Notes: generated by a model not told the origin, from the sequence alone. A stretch of 15,488 nucleotides of DNA from Pseudomonadota bacterium (GCA_030596145.1 JAUVKS010000016.1:1-15488), one strand, 5' to 3'. Positions 1-6,599 are shown, counted from the first letter of the stretch. A program made the numbers and translations.

Positions 1-431
1 TCCTGGAAGCGGCTGACATTTTCGTCGTAAACAAGGCGGATAAAGATGGGGCGGCTAATGTAGTTTCAAGGATAGAATTCATGATTGGGATGAGGACCCG
101 CGATTCCAGCGAATGGACGCCGGATATACTGTTGACCGAGGCCATCTCCGGCAAGGGTGTTGAAGAGGTGGCTGGGTCAATACTCAAGCATAAGGAATAC
201 CTGGTTAGTACCGGCGAACTTGAGAAACGGAGGAAGGTAAGAGCTAGGGAAGAGCTAATTGAAAACGTGGAAAGCTTTGTCAGGAATTACTGCTATCAGG
301 GGCTTGAGGAAGAGAGCCACCTGGAAGAACTGGTAGACAGCATAGCGCAGAGAAAAATTGATCCTCACTCTGCCGCCTTAAAGATTATTGATTGGTTGAG
401 TACGCATTTTAAGCAGGTTGCGACACACTGA
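1..431 (+). CDS. MeaB/ArgK-type GTPase, C-terminal part (5' end cut by window)
   Basis: This is the C-terminal part, about 142 residues, of a P-loop GTPase of the MeaB/ArgK (MMAA) family. The reading frame is open from base 3 and enters the window just before the G4 guanine-specificity motif, seen as VVNKADKDGA. After it come the end of the G domain (TEAISGKGVEEVA, G5-like) and a charged helical tail typical of the family's dimerisation arm. The family is usually a little over 300 residues, so more than half lies upstream. MeaB-type proteins escort methylmalonyl-CoA mutase and its relatives: they gate adenosylcobalamin loading and protect the enzyme from inactivation, using GTP hydrolysis. 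The next two genes on the same strand encode the two subunits of such a mutase, so that mutase is the obvious client. Start codon, P-loop and switch regions are outside the window. Confidence 0.88.
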   Translation, partial: LEAADIFVVNKADKDGAANVVSRIEFMIGMRTRDSSEWTPDILLTEAISGKGVEEVAGSILKHKEYLVSTGELEKRRKVRAREELIENVESFVRNYCYQGLEEESHLEELVDSIAQRKIDPHSAALKIIDWLSTHFKQVATH

Positions 432-530
432 CCATGGTCATTTCGAATGAGTCTTCACGGCTGAGAAATCTTAGATTTCTCCCTGCAGTCGAAATGGCAT
501 TTCTTGATTGACACGACACCATGGTCAGTG
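426..530. repeat. Inverted-repeat element between GTPase and mutase genes
   Basis: A 13-base arm, CACTGACCATGGT (426-438), is repeated exactly in inverse orientation at 518-530. Inside lie a second inverted pair, CATTTCGA near 439-446 against TCGAAATG near 489-496, and a small hairpin GAGAAATC/GATTTCTC (463-470 with 474-481, 3-base loop). The left arm overlaps the last codons and stop of the GTPase gene. The nested structure looks like a short, non-coding dispersed repeat. It separates the GTPase gene from the mutase gene by 171 bases, and could act as a weak transcript end or processing site, though no T-tract follows. Confidence 0.6.
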
Positions 531-602
531 AGGATGAGTTAGTTTATAAATAGGTGAGGAAGAATTTTACATTAACGGAAGAGCAAGAAAGGAGGTCATG
601 AA

Positions 603-2363
603 ATGGGCAGTGGAAAAACCACCAAGGAAATTCTAAAGGAGAAACTGGCGTCAGAGGAACATACTCCTCTGTATAACCCGGAAGCGCTGGAAAAGATTAA
701 TAAGGCCTTTGATGAGTGGAAAAATACAGTGGTTCGGGAGCAGGATCGGGAGAATTGGGATGTTACTCCCAAGACAATTCTCGGTTCTGAGATACCGCGG
801 GGTCTTCTTTATACCCCGCTTAACAATGAAGGTTTTGATTATGCGCGGGATTTAGGCTTTTCAGGGCAGGAGCCCTTTACGAGAGGCCTGCATGCCAATA
901 TGTATCGGGGCAGGTCATGGACATTGCGTCAGTTGTCTGCCGCCGGTTCTCCGGAAGAGGTCAATGACAGATTAAAGATGCTCCTTGAACGTGGTGCCAC
1001 CGGAACGAACCTGGCCCTTGACCTGGCCACGGTTCAGATGTTTGACTCGGATGAGCCTGAGGCCTTGGGGCAGGTGGGAACCGTGGGTGTCCCGATTGAC
1101 TGTGTTGAAGATATGGAGAAAATCTATAAAGATATTCCCATAGATAAAATTAGCGCATCCATAGTTACCCATTACCCGAGAAATACGTCGATAATATTCC
1201 CGATGTACCTGGTAATGGCTGAGCGCAGGGGTATTTCCTGGGATAAACTGCCAGGCAGTGTGCAGAATGATTTCATAATGGAAAGTGTTGTTCGCAGCGC
1301 CTCGGAATATATACCCCCCAGGGATGATTTCAGGGTACAGTGTGACAATATTGAGTTCATCAGGAAGAATGTGCCTCGATGGAACTTTATTACCTTGAAT
1401 GGCTATAATCTCAGGGAGTGGGGAACCTCTGGCATCACTGAAATGGCGGTGGCTATAGCCAATGGCATTGCAATTCTTGAGGATATGACTAAAAGAGGCC
1501 ATGATCCCGACTGGGTAGGGGAAAGACTGGCATTCTTCTGGTCTCCGGCCAATGACTTCTTTGAAGAGGTTGCCCGTCTGCGGGCAGTGAGGCGGTTATG
1601 GTACAGGGTAATGAAGTATAGATTTAATGCCCAGAAACCGAGATCTATGTGGAGTAAGTGTCATGTTCAGACTTCGGGTGTTTCCCTGCAGAGGGAAGAA
1701 CCGATGGCCAATGTGGCAAGGTCGGCTTATCACGCTATGGCGGCAGCGCTGGGTGGCGCTCAGTCTCTACATGTGGATGGGTATGATGAAGCATACTCAA
1801 TTCCATCGGATGAGGCTAACCTCCTGGCATTGAGAACCCAGCAGGTTATCGAAGCCGAGACGCAGATTACCCAGGTAGTTGATCCGCTTGCCGGCTCTTT
1901 CTATGTAGAGTCGTTGACCAATCAGATAGAGGCTCTGATCCTTGATGAAATTGATGAAATAGAGAAGATGGGTGGTCTGGTGGATGTCGTGGATAGCGGT
2001 TGGCTGCACAACAAGGCTTCCAGATACATTCAGAAGGAACAGGCAGAGATCGCTGATGGCACAATAAAGGTTGTGGCGCGCAATTACTTCAGAGATCCTA
2101 ACCTCGAGATGCCCGAAATCTGGGTTAAGGAATTTGATCCCGAACTCGGCAAGGAAATGGCAGACAAGCTGGCCAGGATAAGATCGCAAAGAAATAACGA
2201 GAAGGCGGATAATACTCTTAAGGCGCTTGTGGATACCTGTAAAGGAGGGGGCAATGTGATGGAGGCCTGTATTGAGTGCGCTAGGGCTGATGTTACGGTA
2301 GGAGAGATGCGCCGGGCATTTGTTGATGCCTTTGGTTTGTGGAAAACGCCCATCTTCGCTTAA
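603..2363 (+). CDS. B12-dependent acyl-CoA mutase, large (substrate-binding) subunit, atypical active site
   Basis: This is the catalytic TIM-barrel subunit of the methylmalonyl-CoA mutase superfamily, 586 aa. It lacks a B12 domain, as in two-subunit archaeal-type methylmalonyl-CoA, isobutyryl-CoA and 2-hydroxyisobutyryl-CoA mutases; the partner is the next gene. Family signatures are clear: RGRSWTLRQ (102-110), FDSDEP (147-152), QND (221-223), TLNGY (264-268), FFW (311-313), QTSG (356-359), QSLH (387-390) and DPLAGS (427-432). Aligned by eye to Propionibacterium methylmalonyl-CoA mutase, substrate-pocket Tyr89 is Leu111, Ser114 is Asn136, Gln197 and Arg207 are kept (Q221, R231), and the thioester-contacting His244 is Asn269. 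One residue is inserted after R231. These changes argue against plain methylmalonyl-CoA mutase and do not fit the 2-hydroxyisobutyryl-CoA mutase pocket. The substrate is unknown. AAAGGAGG lies 7 bases before the ATG at 603; an ATG at 598 is out of frame. Confidence 0.92.
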   Translation: MGSGKTTKEILKEKLASEEHTPLYNPEALEKINKAFDEWKNTVVREQDRENWDVTPKTILGSEIPRGLLYTPLNNEGFDYARDLGFSGQEPFTRGLHANMYRGRSWTLRQLSAAGSPEEVNDRLKMLLERGATGTNLALDLATVQMFDSDEPEALGQVGTVGVPIDCVEDMEKIYKDIPIDKISASIVTHYPRNTSIIFPMYLVMAERRGISWDKLPGSVQNDFIMESVVRSASEYIPPRDDFRVQCDNIEFIRKNVPRWNFITLNGYNLREWGTSGITEMAVAIANGIAILEDMTKRGHDPDWVGERLAFFWSPANDFFEEVARLRAVRRLWYRVMKYRFNAQKPRSMWSKCHVQTSGVSLQREEPMANVARSAYHAMAAALGGAQSLHVDGYDEAYSIPSDEANLLALRTQQVIEAETQITQVVDPLAGSFYVESLTNQIEALILDEIDEIEKMGGLVDVVDSGWLHNKASRYIQKEQAEIADGTIKVVARNYFRDPNLEMPEIWVKEFDPELGKEMADKLARIRSQRNNEKADNTLKALVDTCKGGGNVMEACIECARADVTVGEMRRAFVDAFGLWKTPIFA

Positions 2364-2390
2364 AATATGAAATAAGGAGGTTAGAATACT

Positions 2391-2792
2391 ATGGCAAGTA
2401 AGGAGAAAATTAAAGTGCTGTTGGCCCAGTTTCCCTTAGAGACTCACTCAAGGGGAATAATTACTGTCGCTGGTATGCTCAGGGATGCTGGGATGGAGAT
2501 AATCTTGATGGGCAATGCCCTGCCGGAGCAGATAGTTGAGACGGCAGTTCAGGAATATGTTGATGTTATCGGGATAAGCACCTATTGCGGTGGTGAGCTT
2601 GCTCTTGGCGGTCAGTTGATGAAGGCCGCCGAGGATAAGGGAATAAAGGAGCGGACATCATTCCTCATCGGTGGAATATTCCCGCCTAAGGATATCCCCG
2701 AGCTGAAAAAAATCGGGTTTGACGGCGCATTCCTGTCAGCAACCAAGGAAGAGATAGTTTCTTGTATAGAAGGCGCTATAGCTGCCAAGTGA
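2391..2792 (+). CDS. B12-binding small subunit of the acyl-CoA mutase
   Basis: This 133-aa protein is a free-standing cobalamin-binding Rossmann domain, the size of the small subunits of two-subunit acyl-CoA mutases. It begins 27 bases after the large-subunit stop, with AAGGAGG ahead of the ATG, so the two are almost certainly co-translated. The cobalt-ligand motif, normally DxHxxG, reads E17-T-H19-S-R-G22. His19 (lower axial ligand) and Gly22 are kept, but the Asp that hydrogen-bonds the His is Glu. The SxL loop is S63-T-Y65, and the glycine pair near the nucleotide tail is GGIFPP (94-99). The fold pattern (RVLL-like strand, IGIS, LIGGIFP, PELKKIGFDGAF) is otherwise standard. It should bind adenosylcobalamin base-off and supply the 5'-deoxyadenosyl radical to the large subunit. 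Confidence 0.92.
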   Translation: MASKEKIKVLLAQFPLETHSRGIITVAGMLRDAGMEIILMGNALPEQIVETAVQEYVDVIGISTYCGGELALGGQLMKAAEDKGIKERTSFLIGGIFPPKDIPELKKIGFDGAFLSATKEEIVSCIEGAIAAK

Positions 2793-2801
2793 TAGAATAT
2801 A

Positions 2802-2833
2802 CTTGTAACTACTCAGGTATGAGTAGTTACAAG
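2802..2833. repeat. Perfect 13-bp hairpin after the mutase genes
   Basis: CTTGTAACTACTC (2802-2814) pairs exactly with 2821-2833 around a 6-base loop, ten bases after the small-subunit stop codon. No T-run follows, so it is not a classic intrinsic terminator. It may stabilise the 3' end of the mutase transcript or be part of an intergenic repeat. A second inverted pair, GTACCAAAGG (2841-2850) and its complement at 2900-2909, follows. Confidence 0.6.
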
Positions 2834-2932
2834 GCACAAAGTACCAAAGGCGCAGAGGCACAAAGAAAAACAGAACCAATAGAACATATTTACTTCGTAC
2901 CTTTGGTACCTGAGCAGTTGCGAATAATTAAA

Positions 2933-2975
2933 AAAGGGGGGAGTTGCGGTAAGGTTTACCGCGGCTCCCCCCTTT
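2933..2975. terminator. Bidirectional intrinsic terminator between convergent operons
   Basis: AAAGGGGGGAG (2933-2943) pairs perfectly with 2965-2975, and inside it CGGTAA (2947-2952) pairs with 2956-2961. The minus-strand transcript gains six U residues (opposite A2930-2935), so this is a strong terminator for the minus-strand run, 17 bases beyond the MaoC stop. On the plus strand the stem is followed by TTTAATT, giving a weaker stop for the mutase transcript. Its place between convergent genes fits two-way use. Confidence 0.88.
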
Positions 2976-2991
2976 AATTACCATCTCTCCG

Positions 2992-3423
2992 TTAGGCGGG
3001 TTTCTCGAAGATCCTCACCATGGCTTCCCCTTCAACTATGTTTTCACCTTTTTGATTTACACAGGTATTTGTCATGGTTACAATTCCCTTGTCCTTGCGT
3101 GTATCTGTAACCTCAGCGATAGCGGTTATTGTATCCCCGATTCTCACCGGGTTTACGAATTTGAGCGTTTGAGAAATAAAGATAACCAGACCGGGGAGCT
3201 TGGCCATAGTTGCCGAGAGAAATGCTTGTGAGAGCGCTCCGTGAGCGATCCTGCCCTTGAAGAAAGTCTTTTTAGCGTAATCGTCATCTATGTGAACGGG
3301 ATTGAAGTCCCCGGAGACTTTAGCGAAAAGGTCAATGTCCTCCGCAGTGATGACCCTTTCATACGTAAGTTTAAAGCCAACATCCACTCCATACTTATCC
3401 AGAACCGACTCTTTTTCTGCCAT
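2992..3423 (-). CDS. MaoC-type (R)-specific enoyl-CoA hydratase-like protein
   Basis: This 143-aa single hot-dog-fold protein has the hydratase-2 signature. VSGDFNPVHIDDDYA (36-50) carries the catalytic Asp39 and His44, followed by the FKGRIAHGAL segment (55-64) that binds the thioester end. Such proteins add water to trans-2-enoyl-CoA to give (R)-3-hydroxyacyl-CoA; some relatives only bind or dehydrate acyl-CoAs. The frame is open further upstream (to 3486), but the start at 3423 is favoured. AGGAGG lies 7 bases ahead, the protein then begins MAEKESVLDKYG, and the extra 21 residues would fall in repeat DNA. It is the last gene of the minus-strand run, just before the terminator, and could supply the hydration step before the SDR dehydrogenase. 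Confidence 0.87.
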   Translation of the reverse strand: MAEKESVLDKYGVDVGFKLTYERVITAEDIDLFAKVSGDFNPVHIDDDYAKKTFFKGRIAHGALSQAFLSATMAKLPGLVIFISQTLKFVNPVRIGDTITAIAEVTDTRKDKGIVTMTNTCVNQKGENIVEGEAMVRIFEKPA

Positions 3424-3458
3424 TGTCCTACCTCCTATACATTTTATAGTTAAACATT

Positions 3459-3590
3459 CTTGACAAGTTCGTAAAAAGTCTGTCATTCCCGCGTAGGCGG
3501 GAATCTATAAACGGCTAAGCACTTGAAAAAACTGGATTCCCGCTTTCGCGGGAATGACACATTGACAAGTTTCTGACTTTTTACGAGACC
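3459..3590. repeat. Palindromic element with paired ATTCCCGC hairpins (MITE/REP-like)
   Basis: This 130-base non-coding element fills the gap between the MaoC and activator genes. Outer arms TCGTAAAAAGTC (3469-3480) and GACTTTTTACGA (3575-3586) are exact inverted copies. Inner arms TGTCATTCCCGCG (3481-3493) and its complement (3547-3559) also match. Each half holds its own hairpin, ATTCCCGC/GCGGGAAT with 4-base loops (3485-3504 and 3536-3555). TTGACAAGTT occurs twice in direct orientation (3460-3469 and 3562-3571). No coding capacity. It resembles a miniature inverted-repeat or REP doublet of the kind common in deltaproteobacterial genomes. Confidence 0.78.
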
Positions 3591-3605
3591 ATCCTTCCTA
3601 CTCCC

Positions 3606-4403
3606 TTACTTTGACAGGGAGTTGCCGGCTTTGCCCCCATTTTCAGCAATTATAGCGGCGCCCAGAGCATTGACGAACTGTGGCTGGGGAGGTACCAGTA
3701 ACTGAAATCCCAGTTTCTCTTCCAGGCTTTTGACAAGCCCGACATTGAGAGCGCCGCCACCGCTGATAGCACAGTCCATTTCCAAGCCAACCCTGTCAAC
3801 GAGCGTAGAAATCTTGTTTGCCAGCGCCTTATGTACCCCGGCCAGGATATCTTCCCTGGAGGCGCCTTCAGATACCCTGGAGATGGCCTCCGATTCTCCA
3901 AAGACGGCACACCCGGTAGTAAAAACAACCGGATTTTTGGAACCGAGGGAAAGTGGACCCACATCCTTCAAGTCTATCCGGAGCACATTGGAGATGATGT
4001 CGAGAAAGCACCCGCTGCCGGAAGCACACTTCTCATTGACCACAAAGTTGACCACCTGTCCTTCCTCGCTGAGACGAATCACCTGGGAGGATATTCCCTG
4101 TACATCGATGATTGTCCTTACCGAGGGGAAAATTTTCTTTATTCCCTGGGCGCAACAGAGGATATCGGCCACCCGGCGATTGCTAAAGGGGACACTTTCC
4201 GCACCATGGCCGGTGGCTACGATATCAGCTATATCTTCCGAGGACAGGCCTGCCTTTGCCAGAGTCTCCTCTCTCAGCTTCTGTGCCACTGCCCTGTAAT
4301 CAACCCCGGAAGGGAGCAAATGGTGAGCCGAAAGATCACCATTCTTTATTATTACCCCCTTACTGGTTCCCGAGCCAATGTCAATACCCATAAACCAGGC
4401 CAT
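3606..4403 (-). CDS. BcrD/BzdQ-like activator ATPase subunit (ASKHA fold), altered phosphate loop
   Basis: This 265-aa protein is one of two paired ATPase activators of the BCR/HAD family, acetate/sugar kinase-Hsp70-actin fold. It should pass electrons at very low potential, driven by ATP hydrolysis, to the catalytic dimer. Phosphate-1 motif GIDIGSGTSK (6-15) is intact. The two cysteines that would bind the shared [4Fe-4S] cluster at the dimer interface are present: C126 in EKCASGSGCF and C165 in TTGCAVFGESE. Phosphate-2, normally DIGGQDxK, reads DVQGISSQ (100-107). A CASGSG cluster loop plus a degenerate second loop is what I recall of the BcrD subunit, as opposed to BcrA. The ATG at 4403 is chosen; a TTG at 4409 overlapping the previous stop codon is the alternative. 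Coupling to the upstream activator gene is near certain. Confidence 0.88.
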   Translation of the reverse strand: MAWFMGIDIGSGTSKGVIIKNGDLSAHHLLPSGVDYRAVAQKLREETLAKAGLSSEDIADIVATGHGAESVPFSNRRVADILCCAQGIKKIFPSVRTIIDVQGISSQVIRLSEEGQVVNFVVNEKCASGSGCFLDIISNVLRIDLKDVGPLSLGSKNPVVFTTGCAVFGESEAISRVSEGASREDILAGVHKALANKISTLVDRVGLEMDCAISGGGALNVGLVKSLEEKLGFQLLVPPQPQFVNALGAAIIAENGGKAGNSLSK

Positions 4404-4405
4404 AT

Positions 4406-5260
4406 TCAATTACTCTCTGCCTGGAAAAAGGTAGCTTCCTCCAGGCGACGCTCCTTTTCATGAATAGGTTTACCCTCTGCAAGGGCTTTCAGCGTGAGTT
4501 CCTTGCCCAATATGGCGGCACCGAGTGCCCCGGTGAGAAGCGGTTCATCGGGGACTAAAACTTCCAATCCAAGATTATCCTTCAAGGCATTGACCATTCC
4601 AATATTCTTGGCTACCCCTCCCGTGAATACAACGTCGGGTTCTATCTTCAGCTTCTTCGCCATTCTGACAACCCTGGTGGCTATAGCGTCATGAAGCCCT
4701 GCCACTATGTCAGGGAGTGGTGTTCCCTGGGAGAGGTGAGTCATCACCTCCATCTGGGCAAAGACGGTGCAGGTGTTACTGATCTGAACCTTTTTTGTAG
4801 ATTTAAGAGAAGTGTTTCCCAGTTCCTCTATCTTAAGGCCGAGAGTATCAACGAGAATTTCCAGAAACCTTCCAGTTCCGGCTGCGCACCGGTCATTCAT
4901 AACAAAGTCGACAAGCTTGCCATTCTTGATCTTGAGCCCCTTGGCATCCTGCCCCCCGATATCGATGGCCGTCCTGGCAGTGGGGAAAAAACTTGCCACC
5001 CCTTTGGCATGGCAGGTTAATTCTGTAATCTGGCGGTCGGCAAAAGGAACATTAATCCTCCCGTAGCCAGTGGCTATCACACAGGATATTTCCTCGAAGG
5101 ACAGGTTGGCCTGCCTGAGTGCATCCTCCATCACCTTGTTAGCCAAACGGCGATGCTCAGGACCGGTGGGACCTATAATAGACGAGCAGGTCTTTCCGTC
5201 TCCATTTATAATGACCGCCTTGGTCATGGTGGAACCTAAATCAATACCGGCAAAATAGAT
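4406..5260 (-). CDS. BcrA/BzdP-like activator ATPase subunit (ASKHA fold), probable ATC start
   Basis: This is the partner activator, 284 aa if started at 5260. Canonical motifs are present: phosphate-1 GIDLGSTMTK (5-14), phosphate-2 DIGGQDAK (100-107), cluster cysteines C125 in DRCAAGTGRF and C164 in NTCTVF, and the adenosine-side TGGVAKNIG (213-221). The first ATG in frame is at 5227, but starting there removes the first eleven residues, including most of phosphate-1. Upstream in frame, an ATC at 5260-5258 lies 7 bases after a perfect AGGAGGG (5268-5274), and the protein then begins exactly as the family does. No ATG, GTG or TTG is available between the in-frame TAG and 5227. The start is therefore a rare ATC or a sequence error or mutation of ATG. 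With the next gene it should form a heterodimer that hydrolyses ATP to energise electrons from ferredoxin. Confidence 0.87.
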   Translation of the reverse strand: MYFAGIDLGSTMTKAVIINGDGKTCSSIIGPTGPEHRRLANKVMEDALRQANLSFEEISCVIATGYGRINVPFADRQITELTCHAKGVASFFPTARTAIDIGGQDAKGLKIKNGKLVDFVMNDRCAAGTGRFLEILVDTLGLKIEELGNTSLKSTKKVQISNTCTVFAQMEVMTHLSQGTPLPDIVAGLHDAIATRVVRMAKKLKIEPDVVFTGGVAKNIGMVNALKDNLGLEVLVPDEPLLTGALGAAILGKELTLKALAEGKPIHEKERRLEEATFFQAESN

Positions 5261-5267
5261 GTGAATA

Positions 5268-5274
5268 CCCTCCT
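5268..5274 (-). promoter_or_regulatory. Ribosome binding site that fixes the activator start
   Basis: The minus strand reads AGGAGGG here, the strongest possible anti-16S match, ending 7 bases before the ATC at 5260-5258. It lies 40 bases before the first ATG, too far to serve it. This is the main evidence for the non-standard start codon. Confidence 0.75.
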
Positions 5275-5294
5275 AGGTTTTGTTGTAGTAAGCA

Positions 5295-5391
5295 GTAAGC
5301 AGTGAGGAGTAGGCAGTAAGGAGAGAATAGCGCCTACTGCCTACTCCTTACTGCATACTTTGATGTTTCCCTGCCGGTTCACCGTGAACCG
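5295..5391. repeat. Inverted repeat plus 17-base palindrome between reductase and activator genes
   Basis: The arms at 5295-5319 and 5334-5358 are near-perfect inverted copies of a GCAGT/AGGAGTAGGCAGT-type sequence, with a few mismatches. Next to them is a tight palindrome, CGGTTCAC-C-GTGAACCG (5375-5391). It has a single-base centre and so suits a protein-binding site better than an RNA hairpin. CCGGTT (5374) and AACCGG (5395) add an outer pair. The region is in the gap of 141 bases between the 390-aa subunit and the first activator gene. Confidence 0.55.
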
Positions 5392-5401
5392 ACAACCGGT
5401 T

Positions 5402-6574
5402 TCAACCGATTAATTCAAGGAAAGCCTGAACCCTTGTCCTGAGCGGCGCTAAGGCCCCCTCGCTGTAATCATGCTCGATATATATGTTTGGCAGGCTATT
5501 ATGGTTAAGGTAATCCCCGATCCCCGGCACCTCATAACCATGAATGTCGCAATATCTCACCGATTGAAGGATCACTCCGTTGACGTCCCATTCCTTGATG
5601 TAGTCTTTCACGTAACCGAATCTGCTGTCCAGGTCCTTGATATAATCCTTTTTGGTCTCTCCATATTCTGCTTCCCAGAAGGTACGGGGACATTTTAGCT
5701 CCACCAGATAGCGATAGGCCAGTCCGTCCAATGGATCATCTGTGGTCTCCACAACAGGGAAATAGGCCCGGCTGCCCACGCAGGTATCATCCATCACTAC
5801 ATTGGCTCCAACGCTTTCGATCATCTCGATAAGGGCTGTATTATCTATGACGCTTCCCCAGACAAGCAGCCTGTATGGTTTCTTCTGTGGTCCATCACTG
5901 CGTTCTTTGGCCTCGGTTATAACCTGCTTCAACAGATCATTTCCTTCGTCCACAGGAATACTCATCAGGGCCACCATTATCTCGATAATCTCCGTTCCCG
6001 AGACGAGCGGTGGGTCAGACTTGTTTAGATCATATAATTCCCGCACCAGAGCACGCTGCCGGTTATAGATTTCAACGGCTTCCTTGAGTTTGTCTGTGGA
6101 AAGTTCCTTTCCCGTAAATGACTCCAGGGTCTTTATGAAGTCCTCCAATTGTCCCTTGAATTGTTCCTGGGCCGCCTTATGAACCGTATGGGGCGTATCC
6201 AGGAAGTGGTAATATGAGGGATCGAGGTAGATACGCCAGATATGGGATGCCTTCTCACCGATATCGCAGCTATGACACATGACCACACCGTCGAAGAAGT
6301 CATACCTGCCTTTCAACCCCAGGTCAAAGGCGCTGCGAACAAATGGGCAAACTACCGTGGGTAGGCAGGCATCTGCCTTGGTTATCGGTTCCTTCATATC
6401 TCCCAGTATCCTGAAAGGGGCAATATCAAAGGCGGTCAATACTTCCAGAACAGGATAGAGACAAAAATAGCCCATCACCTGCTTTCCCTCTGCCTTGAGT
6501 TCTTTGGCCCGCAGAGCCCTGTCCTGGTAAATCTCTTTTGCCCTGGCAATTCCTTTTTTTTCTTCTGCTGTCAT
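5402..6574 (-). CDS. BCR/HAD-family catalytic subunit, BcrC/BzdN or HgdB-like (390 aa)
   Basis: This is a catalytic subunit of the benzoyl-CoA reductase/2-hydroxyacyl-CoA dehydratase family. It should form a dimer with the next-upstream 447-aa protein and hold a [4Fe-4S] cluster next to the acyl-CoA. Family features: GYFCLYPVLEVLTAFDIAPFRILG-type opening around C38, cysteine cluster region 70-76 (ACLPTVVC), VVMCHSCD (97-104), a second Rossmann-like lobe starting RLLVWGS (235-241) with DDTC (262-265), and the C-terminal YCDIHGYEVPGI (341-352) and EHDYSEG (367-373), ending LRTRVQAFLE. Cysteines at 38, 70, 76, 100, 103, 265, 295 and 342 are candidate ligands; I cannot say which are used. Length matches BcrC/BzdN. 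Sequence alone does not separate aromatic-ring reductase from 2-hydroxyacyl-CoA dehydratase. AAGGAG lies 8-9 bases before the ATG at 6574. Confidence 0.87.
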   Translation of the reverse strand: MTAEEKKGIARAKEIYQDRALRAKELKAEGKQVMGYFCLYPVLEVLTAFDIAPFRILGDMKEPITKADACLPTVVCPFVRSAFDLGLKGRYDFFDGVVMCHSCDIGEKASHIWRIYLDPSYYHFLDTPHTVHKAAQEQFKGQLEDFIKTLESFTGKELSTDKLKEAVEIYNRQRALVRELYDLNKSDPPLVSGTEIIEIMVALMSIPVDEGNDLLKQVITEAKERSDGPQKKPYRLLVWGSVIDNTALIEMIESVGANVVMDDTCVGSRAYFPVVETTDDPLDGLAYRYLVELKCPRTFWEAEYGETKKDYIKDLDSRFGYVKDYIKEWDVNGVILQSVRYCDIHGYEVPGIGDYLNHNSLPNIYIEHDYSEGALAPLRTRVQAFLELIG

Positions 6575-6599
6575 GGGTAAATTCTCCTTATCGCTAATG

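Noticed and set aside
972..1502. Long open frame of 176 codons on the minus strand inside the mutase gene
   Set aside because: It lies wholly inside a well-recognised gene on the other strand, has no ribosome site and no recognisable motif; it is a shadow of the coding frame.
603..2363. Assignment as 2-hydroxyisobutyryl-CoA mutase (acetone or tert-butanol-type pathway)
   Set aside because: The nearby SDR and thiolase made this attractive, but the Ile and Asp that define that enzyme's pocket are Leu111 and Ala138 here, and Asn replaces the conserved His.
3424..3486. N-terminal extension of the MaoC-like protein
   Set aside because: The extra residues are encoded by the repeat element, and AGGAGG is correctly placed only for the ATG at 3423.
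3459..3590. CRISPR-like repeat array
   Set aside because: Only two hairpin copies in opposite orientation, no regular spacers and no cas genes; structure is that of a palindromic intergenic repeat.
3831..4463. Plus-strand open frame of 210 codons across the two activator genes
   Set aside because: It is antisense to two genes with clear ASKHA motifs and crosses their junction; no family features seen.
5225..5227. ATG as start of the BcrA-like activator
   Set aside because: It removes most of the ATP-binding GIDLGST loop that the rest of the protein requires and has no Shine-Dalgarno at usable distance.
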